Shown here: positions 35,198 through 44,070 of the stretch, piece by piece
How positions within the stretch are numbered: the first letter of the stretch is position 1
Layout of the letters: every line of letters starts with the position of its first letter
Assembly: GCA_018676675.1 (NCBI GenBank)
Contig: JABHEG010000145.1
Span: 80,155-144,154, forward strand
Reading direction: 5' to 3'
Length of the DNA: 64,000 nt
Origin: Lentisphaerota bacterium
GTDB lineage: Bacteria > Verrucomicrobiota > Lentisphaeria > Oligosphaerales > JABHEG01
Notes under the pieces: generated by a model
What the model was told of the DNA's origin: nothing
The model's database searches: none
What the model saw: the letters and a program-made list of their open reading frames with translations, nothing else
Made by a program: the position numbers and the translations under genes

Positions 35198-36606
35198 TGC
35201 CTGCTCTCGGAGGCCTTCTCAACGGCCAACCGCACTGCCGGATGCGTGTCTCCTGCCGCCAGACGCAGCACGCCGTGCTCCCCCGGAATCTCCGCCAGGG
35301 CATCAACGGCAGCCTTACGCACGTACCAATGCTCATCTGAGGTGATGAGTTCCTCCAGAATCTGCCGAGCCCTCGTGCTGCCTTCCCGCCCAAGTGCCCG
35401 TGCAAGCGCACCCCGAACTGTTACATCAGACTCCTCCCCAAGCAACCGGATCAACGGCTCTGCCGCAACAGGGGGGGAGCAAGCGCAAAGGACCATGACG
35501 GCGCGCCGCCGCACGAACGGGGAGGGATCACGCTCCGCGACCCCAAGGACACCATCAATCACGCTGGTTGCCCCCAGCCGGCCCAGGGAGTCCACGGCTC
35601 CGGAACGGGTGCCCACCCGTGGTGCAGTCTCCGCTGTTCGCAACAAACCGGCCGCCGCCCGGACATCCCCAATCTCCCCCAGAGCCCAGGCCGCATACTC
35701 CTGCAAGTCAGGCAGATCAAGCAGCTCCAGGAGCGCATCGACGGCTTCGGTCGCCTTCAGTGTTCCCAGGGCCCGAACGGCCTCTCGCCGGACCGTCACA
35801 GTATCCCCCGAGGCCACACGCACGAGGACCTTTACAGCATGTGGGCCGCCAGTCTGCCCCAAGGCCAGTGCGGCAGCGCAGCGGACATCGGCCGAGGGAT
35901 CGGCCTCAACCAGGCAGATCAGGACCGGTGCAGCACCGTCTCCCCCCGTGCCTCCAAGTGCACGGACCGCCGCCGCTCTGAGCGTCACCGTCGATGCCTC
36001 ACGAATCATCTGGACGAGCCGTGGCGTAGCTTGTCCAAAGCCGATTTCCCCGAGAGCCCCGACAGCGGCAATCAAGATATCCGGGGCCTCCTCCCGGTCC
36101 AGAAGCGCCAGTAGGCCTTCAGCAGCGGCAGGATCCTGCATTCGCCGTAAGGCAAACACCGTCCACTTCCTGGCCTTCGGGTACTGCAGGGCATCGACAA
36201 GACAGGGGGTCGACACCCGCCCCATTGCCAGCAAGGCCCGAGCCGCTTCCTCACCGGGGGTGTCGCCTTTGAAGTGCCACCAGCGCAGCTCATCGTCGAC
36301 CAGCAATTCGGCTAGAAACGGAAGAGCCGGGAGGGCCTCGTCGCCGAGCTTGCCCAAGGCAAAGGCGGCGTCACAGCGCACGTTCACGTCCGTGGAGTAC
36401 AGACTCTCGACGTGCCTTCGCACCGTCTCAGTCGCGTCGGAAGGAATCGTGTCCCGGGGCCGCGTGGGCTGGGCCGAAGCGGTGGCTGCAGCGAAGACTG
36501 TCAGGGCAATTGACATGACCACGAACCGGAGCGGCAGAGGAAGGAGGTCGTCTGGATCACGCGCAGCCGTCCCCCAACGCGCAGAAGCGGGAAGAAAGCT
36601 CAGCAT
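35191..36606 (-). CDS. Exported HEAT/PBS-lyase repeat protein
   Basis: The 471-residue protein is mostly repeats of about 30-35 residues of HEAT type, for example VRCDAAFALGKLGDEALPAL, VRCAAALALGQTGGPHAVKV and VRGALARALGREGSTRARQI, twelve or more in all. A hydrophobic segment with an Ala-x-Ala end (VVMSIALTVFAAATASAQ) near residues 30-47 suggests export. Such alpha-solenoids bind partners; no enzyme motif is seen. The ATG at 36606 lies just after the stop of the upstream pseudopilin gene; later in-frame starts (such as 36516, right before the signal-like segment) are possible. Confidence 0.8.
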   Translation of the reverse strand: MLSFLPASARWGTAARDPDDLLPLPLRFVVMSIALTVFAAATASAQPTRPRDTIPSDATETVRRHVESLYSTDVNVRCDAAFALGKLGDEALPALPFLAELLVDDELRWWHFKGDTPGEEAARALLAMGRVSTPCLVDALQYPKARKWTVFALRRMQDPAAAEGLLALLDREEAPDILIAAVGALGEIGFGQATPRLVQMIREASTVTLRAAAVRALGGTGGDGAAPVLICLVEADPSADVRCAAALALGQTGGPHAVKVLVRVASGDTVTVRREAVRALGTLKATEAVDALLELLDLPDLQEYAAWALGEIGDVRAAAGLLRTAETAPRVGTRSGAVDSLGRLGATSVIDGVLGVAERDPSPFVRRRAVMVLCACSPPVAAEPLIRLLGEESDVTVRGALARALGREGSTRARQILEELITSDEHWYVRKAAVDALAEIPGEHGVLRLAAGDTHPAVRLAVEKASESRHH

Positions 36607-36619
36607 AGAATGAGCCGGG

Positions 36620-37330
36620 CTATTCATTGGGCCAGATATAGAGGTGCCCCCAGGCGAACTCAAGCTGCGGCTTGTAGGTCCCGCTCGCGAAGTCCCCTCG
36701 CCGCAGCAAGTCTACATGGCCATCGAAAAGCAACGTCTGGGCCGCGTTCTTGTGGCGGACATGGACGCGTTGCCAGCAGCCAAAGCCCTCGTGAGCGAAA
36801 AACCAGATCTGCTTGAACGGGTGACTGCCACTGACCCGCACGGAGTCCACCAGAAGAATCACGTTCTCGGGGCTCGCACCAGCATCAATCGTCGTGCGGT
36901 CAAATGTGGCGTAGTGAGTCGGGTTCCGGATGAAGCTACCGTAGACATGCCCCGGTTCGTAACGCTCCGGGGCGGCTGAGGGACAGTAGGTGATCTGGGG
37001 ATCGGAGATGTAGTTGGATCGCTGGATCAGCATCCGGTCCCAACTACGCTCCGGGCAAACACCGTACGGTCCCCAAACGTACTCATTGGGCGGAAGGTAC
37101 CCGTCGAAATCCTGCACATAGGCGACCTCGGCGATGTAACACTCCCGCAGATTGTTGATGCAAGTGGCTTTCCTGCCCTTCTCTCGTGCCGAACTCAGCG
37201 ACCCCAGCAGCAACGCCGCGAGAACGGCGATAATCCCGATCACGACCAGCAGTTGCAGGAGCGTGAATCCTGATTGCCGTCGCCCCGGTCTCACACGGTC
37301 TGAGTTCTGACAGCGTTGAGAGTTCCTCAT
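36620..37330 (-). CDS. Type II secretion-type pseudopilin, H-x9-DG family
   Basis: The 236-residue protein has a prepilin motif S-G-F-T-L-L-Q-L-L near 20-27 followed by a hydrophobic helix. The usual Glu at position +5 is Gln here. The C-terminal half has His-x9-Asp-Gly (RHKNAAQTLLFDGHVDLL). It is shaped like the one at 330-980 but with low identity. The HEAT gene starts 14 bases after its stop and may be co-transcribed. Confidence 0.85.
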   Translation of the reverse strand: MRNSQRCQNSDRVRPGRRQSGFTLLQLLVVIGIIAVLAALLLGSLSSAREKGRKATCINNLRECYIAEVAYVQDFDGYLPPNEYVWGPYGVCPERSWDRMLIQRSNYISDPQITYCPSAAPERYEPGHVYGSFIRNPTHYATFDRTTIDAGASPENVILLVDSVRVSGSHPFKQIWFFAHEGFGCWQRVHVRHKNAAQTLLFDGHVDLLRRGDFASGTYKPQLEFAWGHLYIWPNE

Positions 37331-37872
37331 ACAGTGTTCTCCTTGGCACGATCAAATATAGGGGCAGCCGGCGTTGCCGCAACACCCTGCCTCCTGGGAA
37401 GCGTGGGTTCCCCTGCTCACGGACACCGAGCTTCCTCATGAAACGAGAAGGCAACAACGGGGAGAGAAACAGCCTGCCCCACTGTGATCCCGATTGAGCG
37501 GCATTGAGGCCGGCTGGACCCGGCCCTGAAAGGGGTGAACAACCGCGGATAACGCGGATTTCGAAACGAGTTCGAGCTTGTTCTGCCGGGGAATGCCCGA
37601 CGTTTTCGTCGATTTATCCGTGCCGTTCGTGTCATCCGCGGTCAAAATTGCTTTCCGGACACCCTCCGGCTAGTGCCGGCCCAGCCCACCCTCGCGACAC
37701 CATTACGGTCCAAGGTTGACAAGACGGTCACTCACCATCACGTTCCAACGCCTCCGGGACTTCCGGAAAGACGGCGATCAGGCCCTGCCGGGAAGGCCCG
37801 CGATGCGGAGTCGATGTACGGCCAGGAATCCCCGCATCCAGAACCATGCCTCACAGGAGCAGAGCGGACGAC
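37331..37872. other. Intergenic region with a 101-bp TIR element
   Basis: This 542-base divergent gap separates a pseudopilin and an M42 peptidase. No gene is seen. The element listed at 37542-37642 is its only clear structure. Promoters of both flanking genes must lie here; none is convincing to me. Confidence 0.5.
37542..37642. repeat. Short element with 9-bp terminal inverted repeats
   Basis: ACCGCGGAT at 37542-37550 is repeated in inverted form, ATCCGCGGT, at 37634-37642, framing 83 bases. Inside, CGCGGATT (37553-37560) and GATTTATCCGTG (37611-37622) repeat the same words. It resembles the small non-coding repeats in PVC and other genomes that begin with an AACCGCGGAT-like word and end with its complement. 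No coding capacity is seen. Confidence 0.55.
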
Positions 37873-38922
37873 ATGCGCGAACATCTCGTTGAATTGCTGG
37901 AAAAACTCCTTATCACCCACTCACCGGGTGGGCAGGAAGAGGAAATCGATAGCATTATTCGCGAAGCCCTCCCCCCGGGGATCGGCGAGCTCGTCCAAGA
38001 TCCCCACGGCAACCTCTATGTCCATATCCCCGGTCAACAATCCGGGCCGCTGTCGGTTGTAGCAGCTCATAAGGACGAGCTGTCCGTGGTCGTCAGAAAG
38101 ATCGATCCGGATGGAAAAATGTGGATTGAGCCGGTGGGCGGCATGCTGCCGGGCAAGTTCGGCGAAGGCCCGTTCGACCTGATCACGCGCACGGGAGTGA
38201 TCGAAGGCGTCCTGTGCATGGGCTCGACCCACTCGTCCTCCCTGTCCGGCCGAGTCCACCAGATAAAAACGGGAGCCATTTCATGGGACATCGTTTACCT
38301 GGACTGCAAGCTCACAGGGGATGAACTCCGGGACCAAGGCGTTCTGGTCGGTGATCGAGCAGTCGTTGGTCGACGGCGCAAGCCCCCTCTCTTCCTGCCC
38401 AATGACCACGTAGCCGGGCACGCCCTGGATGACAAGGCTGCGGTTGCCGTCCTTCTGCTGCTCGCTCGGGAACTCCTGCAAACTCCGCCGATCCACGACC
38501 TCTGCCTCGCTTTCACAGCGGCCGAGGAAGGCGGGGTGTCCGGGGGAGCTTATCTGAGCCGCCAGCTCAATCCGCATGATCTGATCGCGGTTGAAGTCGC
38601 CCCCATCGCGGAAGAGTACCCAATCACGATGAGCTCGGCCCCCGTACTCCTTTTCAAAGACGCAATCTACCACTACAGCACCCCGCTGACCCACGAACTG
38701 CTGGATGCAGGACAGCGTGTCGGGCTGAGCTGCCAGACCGCAGTGGTCCGCAGCTTCGGCAGCGACGCCAGCATCAGCACCAAAGCCGGACTGGTCGGAC
38801 GGGCGGCATGCCTTTGCTTCCCAACCGAAAACACGCATGGCTACGAGATAACGATGCTTCCGGCTTTGGAGAACTGTGTCCGCCTCCTCGCCAGTCACCT
38901 GACCAGCTCAAACAACAACTGA
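37873..38922 (+). CDS. M42-family metallopeptidase
   Basis: The 349-residue protein is a co-catalytic dizinc aminopeptidase of the M42 (FrvX/TET) family. Ligand motifs are AAHKDE (His), HALDDK (bridging Asp), TAAEEGG (catalytic Glu and ligand Glu), AVEVAP (acidic ligand) and TENTHGYE (His). The apical PDZ-like lid domain of the family lies between about 70 and 170. It releases N-terminal residues from peptides in large homo-oligomers. The ATG at 37873 begins the family-typical MREHLVELLEKL; an in-frame ATG at 37846 lacks a ribosome site. Confidence 0.85.
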   Translation: MREHLVELLEKLLITHSPGGQEEEIDSIIREALPPGIGELVQDPHGNLYVHIPGQQSGPLSVVAAHKDELSVVVRKIDPDGKMWIEPVGGMLPGKFGEGPFDLITRTGVIEGVLCMGSTHSSSLSGRVHQIKTGAISWDIVYLDCKLTGDELRDQGVLVGDRAVVGRRRKPPLFLPNDHVAGHALDDKAAVAVLLLLARELLQTPPIHDLCLAFTAAEEGGVSGGAYLSRQLNPHDLIAVEVAPIAEEYPITMSSAPVLLFKDAIYHYSTPLTHELLDAGQRVGLSCQTAVVRSFGSDASISTKAGLVGRAACLCFPTENTHGYEITMLPALENCVRLLASHLTSSNNN

Positions 38923-38931
38923 CCCCGCGCC

Positions 38932-40479
38932 ATGTCCCGAACTTACCACAACTGCACGTGGGGCCTTCACCGCACCGCACCCGGAACCGTTCCCGGGATT
39001 GCTCTGGTTGCCACACTCCTGGTCCTGGGCGTCCGACCAAACACCGAAGCTCGTCCTCCAGTCCCGCCGGGATACGTCCGCAGTGTCGTCAAGACACACA
39101 CCGAGGAAACGGCCTTCGGGGACCTCGACGGCGACGGGCGTCAGGATCTCATCACACTGCGCGGGAACGATATCCGCTGGCACCTACAGGAACCTGGCGG
39201 GGCGTTCCCGGAGTCCCCCGACACCAAAATCGGTACAGACCTCGGAGCAGGAGTCGTTGCCACGGCACCCATGCCGAACCGGAAAGGTGTCGAGATTCTG
39301 ATCGCCACCGCAGACGGACTTGTCCGCGTCCGCAATGGCGAGAAGCCCGGTCCCGCACTCCTGAGACGCGCTACTGTTCTACCGGCGAGATCTCCCACCC
39401 CCAGGCTGCGGTTCAGCCCGTTTGTAGTCGCCGGCCCCGGGCAAAGCAGAAGCGTCTTGTTGCCGACCATTCAAGGCTTGGAGGTGTGGACTGATGGCAG
39501 TGGAAAATGGGAGCTCGCAAGCACGATACAGAACGCCCTGAAAGCCCTGTGTACCGGCCCGGAAGGGAACGTCGCTTTCACCCGCCGTTATCTCGTCGAC
39601 TTCACCCAACAGGACACGAACCACGACGGACTGGCCGACCTGCTCATCGGCCTTCCCGCAGAGACCGGGATGGTTGCTGTGGGCGTGTTCCGCCAGAAGA
39701 AAGCAGGCGGCTTCGGAAGCACCCCCGACCTCCGATTGACATGGCCGGCTGAGAAGGGCGTCTACGCGCAACTGGAGGATATCAATCAGGACGGGCGGCC
39801 CGACGTCGTTCTCAACACCCCCGACCGGGCGCCCTGGATCATCCCGGGGACGTTCTCAGGCAAGGTTCTGGTCCGCGTCTACCTGTCGGGGCCGGACGGA
39901 CAGCTCCGAGGCACCCCTGACTTCCTCTTCCGCCGAAATGACTGGTCAACAGCATCCTCCCTGGTCGACGTCAATGCCGATGGTCACCCTGACTTCATCC
40001 TCGGATACTTGAGGATCAATGGTGTCGATGACATGATCCGGCTGGCTCGAGAGAAGCGGATTCCTCTGGAACTCCGCACGTTCCTCTATGGCGAGGGGGG
40101 CTACACACGGGAACCGACCTTCACGCGAGACATCGAGCTCTGCCTGAACCGGGTCCACCTTCAGTTCGATTTCGAGCTCATGCCCACCGTCGTGGGGCGG
40201 TTCCTGTGCCTCAATGGTGATTTCAACGGAGACGGATGTCAAGACTTGGTCGTCAAACGGAGTACGGAGGAGATTGCCGTCCACTTCCTGCGCCCATCGA
40301 AGCCAGGCTTCAGCTCACGTCCAGACCTCACCTTCGCCGTCGCCAACACCCACCGCCTTGACGCCCGGGACCTGAATGGGGATGGGCGCAGTGATCTGAT
40401 TGTTGACCTGGACAGACGGACGAAGATACTGTTCATCAGCAGAGACAGAAACACCCCCTCAGCTGGAGACAGGGAATAG
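38932..40479 (+). CDS. Exported FG-GAP/VCBS repeat protein (first of a tandem pair)
   Basis: The 515-residue product has a signal peptide (hydrophobic core near 21-34, ending ARP) and a string of FG-GAP-like repeats with Ca-binding loops: FGDLDGDGRQDLI, DTNHDGLADLLIG, DINQDGRPDVVLN, DVNADGHPDFILG, DFNGDGCQDLVV and DLNGDGRSDLI. A beta-propeller fold is expected, active outside the cytoplasm. It begins 9 bases after the M42 gene. The next gene at 40824 is a paralogue. Confidence 0.85.
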   Translation: MSRTYHNCTWGLHRTAPGTVPGIALVATLLVLGVRPNTEARPPVPPGYVRSVVKTHTEETAFGDLDGDGRQDLITLRGNDIRWHLQEPGGAFPESPDTKIGTDLGAGVVATAPMPNRKGVEILIATADGLVRVRNGEKPGPALLRRATVLPARSPTPRLRFSPFVVAGPGQSRSVLLPTIQGLEVWTDGSGKWELASTIQNALKALCTGPEGNVAFTRRYLVDFTQQDTNHDGLADLLIGLPAETGMVAVGVFRQKKAGGFGSTPDLRLTWPAEKGVYAQLEDINQDGRPDVVLNTPDRAPWIIPGTFSGKVLVRVYLSGPDGQLRGTPDFLFRRNDWSTASSLVDVNADGHPDFILGYLRINGVDDMIRLAREKRIPLELRTFLYGEGGYTREPTFTRDIELCLNRVHLQFDFELMPTVVGRFLCLNGDFNGDGCQDLVVKRSTEEIAVHFLRPSKPGFSSRPDLTFAVANTHRLDARDLNGDGRSDLIVDLDRRTKILFISRDRNTPSAGDRE

Positions 40480-40819
40480 TGGCGTCGGGCGCGAATAGCG
40501 AGCCCACCCCCGGGCCAGTCTTCGATGAGGCTTCGTCCGGGCCGGCAAAAGGCGATGCCGAGTATCGTCGTTGGCGGCCCGGGCGGAGAATCGCGAAGAA
40601 TGGTCCGCCCGCAAGGGTTGCCAGGAAACAGAAAGGCCTCATTCGTCGAATGATGAACGCCGAGCGAAGAAACAGTGCCCGGCCTACGGCTTGCCGATCC
40701 CTGGCGCGGGAGCATTCCGGCCTCCTCGGTACGTACGTCTGTACGGACCAAGGTGCCCGAAACACTTCCACATCCAGGCATCAGCAAGGGGCGGGCCCGC
40801 TATTCACGCCCGCCGCCAC
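40479..40819. repeat. Intergenic element with about 30-bp terminal inverted repeats
   Basis: The left end (40479-40508, GTGGCGTCGGGCGCGAATAG...) is matched in inverted form by 40790-40819 with 26 of 30 identities. The 281-base centre has two further stems: CCGGGCCGGCAA/TTGGCGGCCCGG (40537-40548/40571-40582, 11 of 12) and GGGCGGA/TCCGCCC (40581-40587/40604-40610, perfect). The element fills the gap between the tandem FG-GAP genes, from the last base of one stop codon to four bases before the next start. No protein-coding sense is visible. It may be a MITE-like insertion or a structured RNA. Confidence 0.65.
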
Positions 40820-40823
40820 AAGG

Positions 40824-42266
40824 ATGCGCCTTAGGCCTACAGAAGCAATTCTGCTCCTCGTGATGCTCTGCCGTGGCTCCGTCGCGTCCAGCGGCGGGTT
40901 CGCCCGACACGACGTGCTACCACCCGAAGGCCACCGGTTCAGCGCCGACTGGCGCATCGTCTGGAGCAAGCAGAACGACGACGAACTGACCGACCTGATC
41001 GCCCTCTCACCAGACAACGCCTTCCACCTGTACAGGCAGACGCCGGAGGGGTTTCCCTCAGCCCCCAGCATCACCCTAAATCTGGCGCCTTCGGCAGTCT
41101 GGTTCGCCCTGGCGGATGTCTGCCCTGACAACCACTTGGAGCTCGTGTATGGCGCAGAGGGAGGCATCTATGCTGTTCCACTCATTGCCGGAGCGCCTCC
41201 GCAACAGCCGAAACTCCTGGCCCCCGCCCCTCAGGTAATCGACGGGAGCGCAGCCGGCGCCCCCCCCGTCTATCTTGAAAACGCCTCGTACGGCCTCGGT
41301 CTGCCATCCGGGGTGGATGCCTTTCCCATCCTGGAGACTGACGCCGTACGTTTCTGGATGCCACCACACGGCGCCCTACCGGCCGCCATCCCGCTCACCC
41401 ACAGGGCCGCCCTGCCCGCTGAGGGCGCACTGGCACCGTGGGGAACTGCCGCCGGGCCTGCTCACAGAATGGCCACGATGGAGTGGGGAAACCTGCCGGA
41501 GCGCCCCGCCGCTGTCAACCAGTGGCCAGACGACGTCCGGGAACGTCTGCCAGGCCTGCGCAAACGCTACAAAGAGTCCAAAGGATCCCTCTACTTTTCC
41601 CTCAACGATGCCGGCGGCGACACACAGGAGGACCTGATCGTGTACAGTTACCGATGGGGCCTCGACCCAAAGACGATGATCATCGCGTTTGTGCGTGACG
41701 CTGAGGGTGCCCTGCCTGAGACACCAACCTATGTCCTCCGCAGTCGCGGCATACCCATTGAGTGGAACTTCTCGAAACGGAAAGGCTTCAAGTCACCGTT
41801 CTACGATGTGAACGGAGATGGTCTCAAAGACATCGTGATGATCGAGATGAAGAACAAGCCAGTGGCCAGCAGGAGCTTCGTTGAGGCACTCCTTACCGAG
41901 GGCGTCGACTGGAACGTCACGGTCAGACTGCGACAGCCCGGGCACCCTTTCCGAAGCCGACCGGATGTGAAGTTCCCTATCGTGGGACTGCCGCCGGCCT
42001 TTGACGAGGACGGCGCCATGGCTATTGTGGGAAGCGACTTCACCGGAGACGGACGACCGGACTTGCTCATCCGCCGAACACTGTCCAAGATGCAGCTCTA
42101 CGGGAGTCGATCAGACAGGCTGCTGTTCGACCGCAAACCACAGCTGACCGTTGAGGTCCCCGCTCACGGCCCGAAGTTCGTGACCGACCTGAACGGCGAC
42201 CGAGTCGCAGACCTTTATCTGACCGACACGGCCAACGGGCAGATCATTCTTTACTTGAGTCGCTAA
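40824..42266 (+). CDS. Exported FG-GAP-like repeat protein (second of a tandem pair)
   Basis: The 480-residue product begins with a signal peptide (MRLRPTEAILLLVMLCRGSVASS) and ends in propeller-type repeats: DVNGDGLKDIVM, DFTGDGRPDLLI and DLNGDRVADLYL. Repeats in the N-terminal half are more degenerate (NDDELTDLIALS, DTQEDLIVY). The frame is open to 40479 but the upstream part overlaps the inverted-repeat element and lacks family features, so I start at the signal peptide. It resembles its neighbour in architecture and is probably an old duplication. Confidence 0.75.
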   Translation: MRLRPTEAILLLVMLCRGSVASSGGFARHDVLPPEGHRFSADWRIVWSKQNDDELTDLIALSPDNAFHLYRQTPEGFPSAPSITLNLAPSAVWFALADVCPDNHLELVYGAEGGIYAVPLIAGAPPQQPKLLAPAPQVIDGSAAGAPPVYLENASYGLGLPSGVDAFPILETDAVRFWMPPHGALPAAIPLTHRAALPAEGALAPWGTAAGPAHRMATMEWGNLPERPAAVNQWPDDVRERLPGLRKRYKESKGSLYFSLNDAGGDTQEDLIVYSYRWGLDPKTMIIAFVRDAEGALPETPTYVLRSRGIPIEWNFSKRKGFKSPFYDVNGDGLKDIVMIEMKNKPVASRSFVEALLTEGVDWNVTVRLRQPGHPFRSRPDVKFPIVGLPPAFDEDGAMAIVGSDFTGDGRPDLLIRRTLSKMQLYGSRSDRLLFDRKPQLTVEVPAHGPKFVTDLNGDRVADLYLTDTANGQIILYLSR

Positions 42267-42294
42267 CCGCCCCAGAGACACCACCAGCCAAGCC

Positions 42295-43257
42295 ATGCCA
42301 ACGCATTCCCCAGCACTGACACTGACCGGGCTGACGAAGACATTCGGACGGCACCGGGCCGTGGATGATGTCACCCTCGATGTGAACCAGGGAGAGATGG
42401 TCGGCTTCCTCGGTCCCAATGGGGCCGGCAAGAGCACGACCCTCTACATGATCACCCGGCTGGTTCGACCGACAGCCGGGAGCATACACGTCTTTGGGCA
42501 CGATGTACGGCGCTCCCCGGTGGAAGCCCTCCGACACATCGGCGCGCTGGTTGAGACCCCCTCGTTCTACGGATACCTCTCCGGACGCAGGAACCTGGAA
42601 TTGGTCGCCCGCGTGTACGGTATTCGAGACCGAACCGCCGTCGACGAGATCCTCGCACAGATCGGCTTGACTGAACGGCAGAAAGATCCGGTTCAGAACT
42701 ACTCCCAGGGGATGAAGCAACGCCTCGGCCTCGGCGCTGCACTGCTGGGATCGCCGCGACTTCTCCTACTGGATGAGCCGACCAACGGCCTGGACCCCGA
42801 AGCCATGCGCGAGATCCTGGGACTGGTGCGGAACAAGGTCAGGCAAGACGGCCTGGCCGTTTTCATCTCCAGCCATCTCCTGGGAGAAGTCGAGGAATAC
42901 TGCGACCGCGTGGCGATCATGAACGGAGGTAAACTGGCGTGTGAAGGGCACGTGGATGAGATTCTAGCCCAGGCCGATCCCGTCGTTCGCGTCACCTTCT
43001 CCGGCGATCGCCCCGCCCCGGACACCTTCCGGACACTGGAAGGCATCGAAACCGTGGTCGAGGCACCCGGGGGCGCTCTTGAGTTCCTCCTTACGGGGCA
43101 GGACTCAGCCTGGCTCAACCGGCAACTCCTCGAACGGGGATTCCCGGTTGCCACAATCGCCCCTAAGCAACGCACACTGAGGGAGTTCTTCCTCGCCCTG
43201 ACCGGGACGCCTCCCGACTCGCCACCCACTGCCCCGCACACGCCGAGGGAGGTCTGA
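42295..43257 (+). CDS. ABC transporter ATP-binding protein
   Basis: The 320-residue ATPase has Walker A GPNGAGKST (about 42-50), signature YSQGMKQRLGLGAALL, Walker B LLLLDEPTNGLDP and the switch-region His (SSHLLGE). A C-terminal extension of about 80 residues (VRVTFSGDRPAPDT...) is of the CcmA/NatA/BcrA type that pairs with ABC-2 permeases. The permease gene begins one base after the stop. The substrate is unknown. Confidence 0.93.
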   Translation: MPTHSPALTLTGLTKTFGRHRAVDDVTLDVNQGEMVGFLGPNGAGKSTTLYMITRLVRPTAGSIHVFGHDVRRSPVEALRHIGALVETPSFYGYLSGRRNLELVARVYGIRDRTAVDEILAQIGLTERQKDPVQNYSQGMKQRLGLGAALLGSPRLLLLDEPTNGLDPEAMREILGLVRNKVRQDGLAVFISSHLLGEVEEYCDRVAIMNGGKLACEGHVDEILAQADPVVRVTFSGDRPAPDTFRTLEGIETVVEAPGGALEFLLTGQDSAWLNRQLLERGFPVATIAPKQRTLREFFLALTGTPPDSPPTAPHTPREV

Positions 43258-43258
43258 C

Positions 43259-44053
43259 ATGCTCAGACGGACGCTGACCCTCCTCCGCAACGAACTGACC
43301 AAGACACTCCGCACCCGCTTCCTGTGGGCCAGCGTCGCCGCCGTCGGCTTCGTCTGCGTGGTCATGTTCCTGACGATCCGCCGCGATGATATCGGCGAGA
43401 TCAACGGCTGGGTCTACGTGGGCCTGGTAATGCAGGGTGTGTTCGCGGAAGTGGGATTGATCCTCATCGCAGCGTTCAGCGCCATGCTCATGGCCGAAGA
43501 AACAGCCACCGGCACAATCCGAACGGCCCTGACAGCCCCGATCAGGAGAAGGGAACTCTACCTTGCCAAAGCGGGTAGTGGGCTGCTTTACATGATCCTC
43601 GTCTCGGCCTTCGCTCTCCTGCTGTCCCTGGCCCTGGCAGGGCTCAAGTACACATTCGGGCCTATCAGCGACTCGGCTGGAGTGATCTATAGTACCAGCG
43701 AGGTCGTGAGAAACCTGGTCTGGGCCTACGCACTGAGCTGGATCCCGTTGGGAACGCTTGTCCTGTTCGGGCTCTGCATGTCAGCGCTGACAACCCGATC
43801 AGGTCCCGCGATCAGCCTGACTGTAGGCAGTATCATTCTGGTCGAATCCCTCAAGCACTTCGTTGAGATCGGCCCCTTCCTGTTCACCCAGTATATCGGG
43901 GCTCCGTGGGTCGTGTTCCATGAGGTCGCCCAGGGCGTTGACTACCAATGGCTGCCGGGCATGTGGCGGGTAGGAGCTGTCTGCGGAGTCTACTCGGTCG
44001 CCTGCTTCTGCCTCGGCCTCTGGCGGTTCTGCCGGAGAGACATGAACCTCTGA
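43259..44053 (+). CDS. ABC-2 type transporter permease
   Basis: The 264-residue protein has about six hydrophobic helices (near residues 19-38, 56-80, 98-125, 150-178, 180-200, 230-255) and the ABC-2 signature region ALTAPIRRRELYLAKAGSGLLYM. The gene lies directly after the ATPase gene, whose end carries an AGGGAGG ribosome site for this ATG. Together they form an export pump or lipid or drug exporter of unknown cargo. Confidence 0.88.
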   Translation: MLRRTLTLLRNELTKTLRTRFLWASVAAVGFVCVVMFLTIRRDDIGEINGWVYVGLVMQGVFAEVGLILIAAFSAMLMAEETATGTIRTALTAPIRRRELYLAKAGSGLLYMILVSAFALLLSLALAGLKYTFGPISDSAGVIYSTSEVVRNLVWAYALSWIPLGTLVLFGLCMSALTTRSGPAISLTVGSIILVESLKHFVEIGPFLFTQYIGAPWVVFHEVAQGVDYQWLPGMWRVGAVCGVYSVACFCLGLWRFCRRDMNL

Positions 44054-44070
44054 GTCTCTCTTCGCCCGGA

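Noticed and set aside
35246..36613. 455-residue plus-strand open frame antisense to the HEAT-repeat gene
   Set aside because: Ser/Arg/Ala-rich low-information product; the HEAT-repeat frame on the minus strand is periodic and real.
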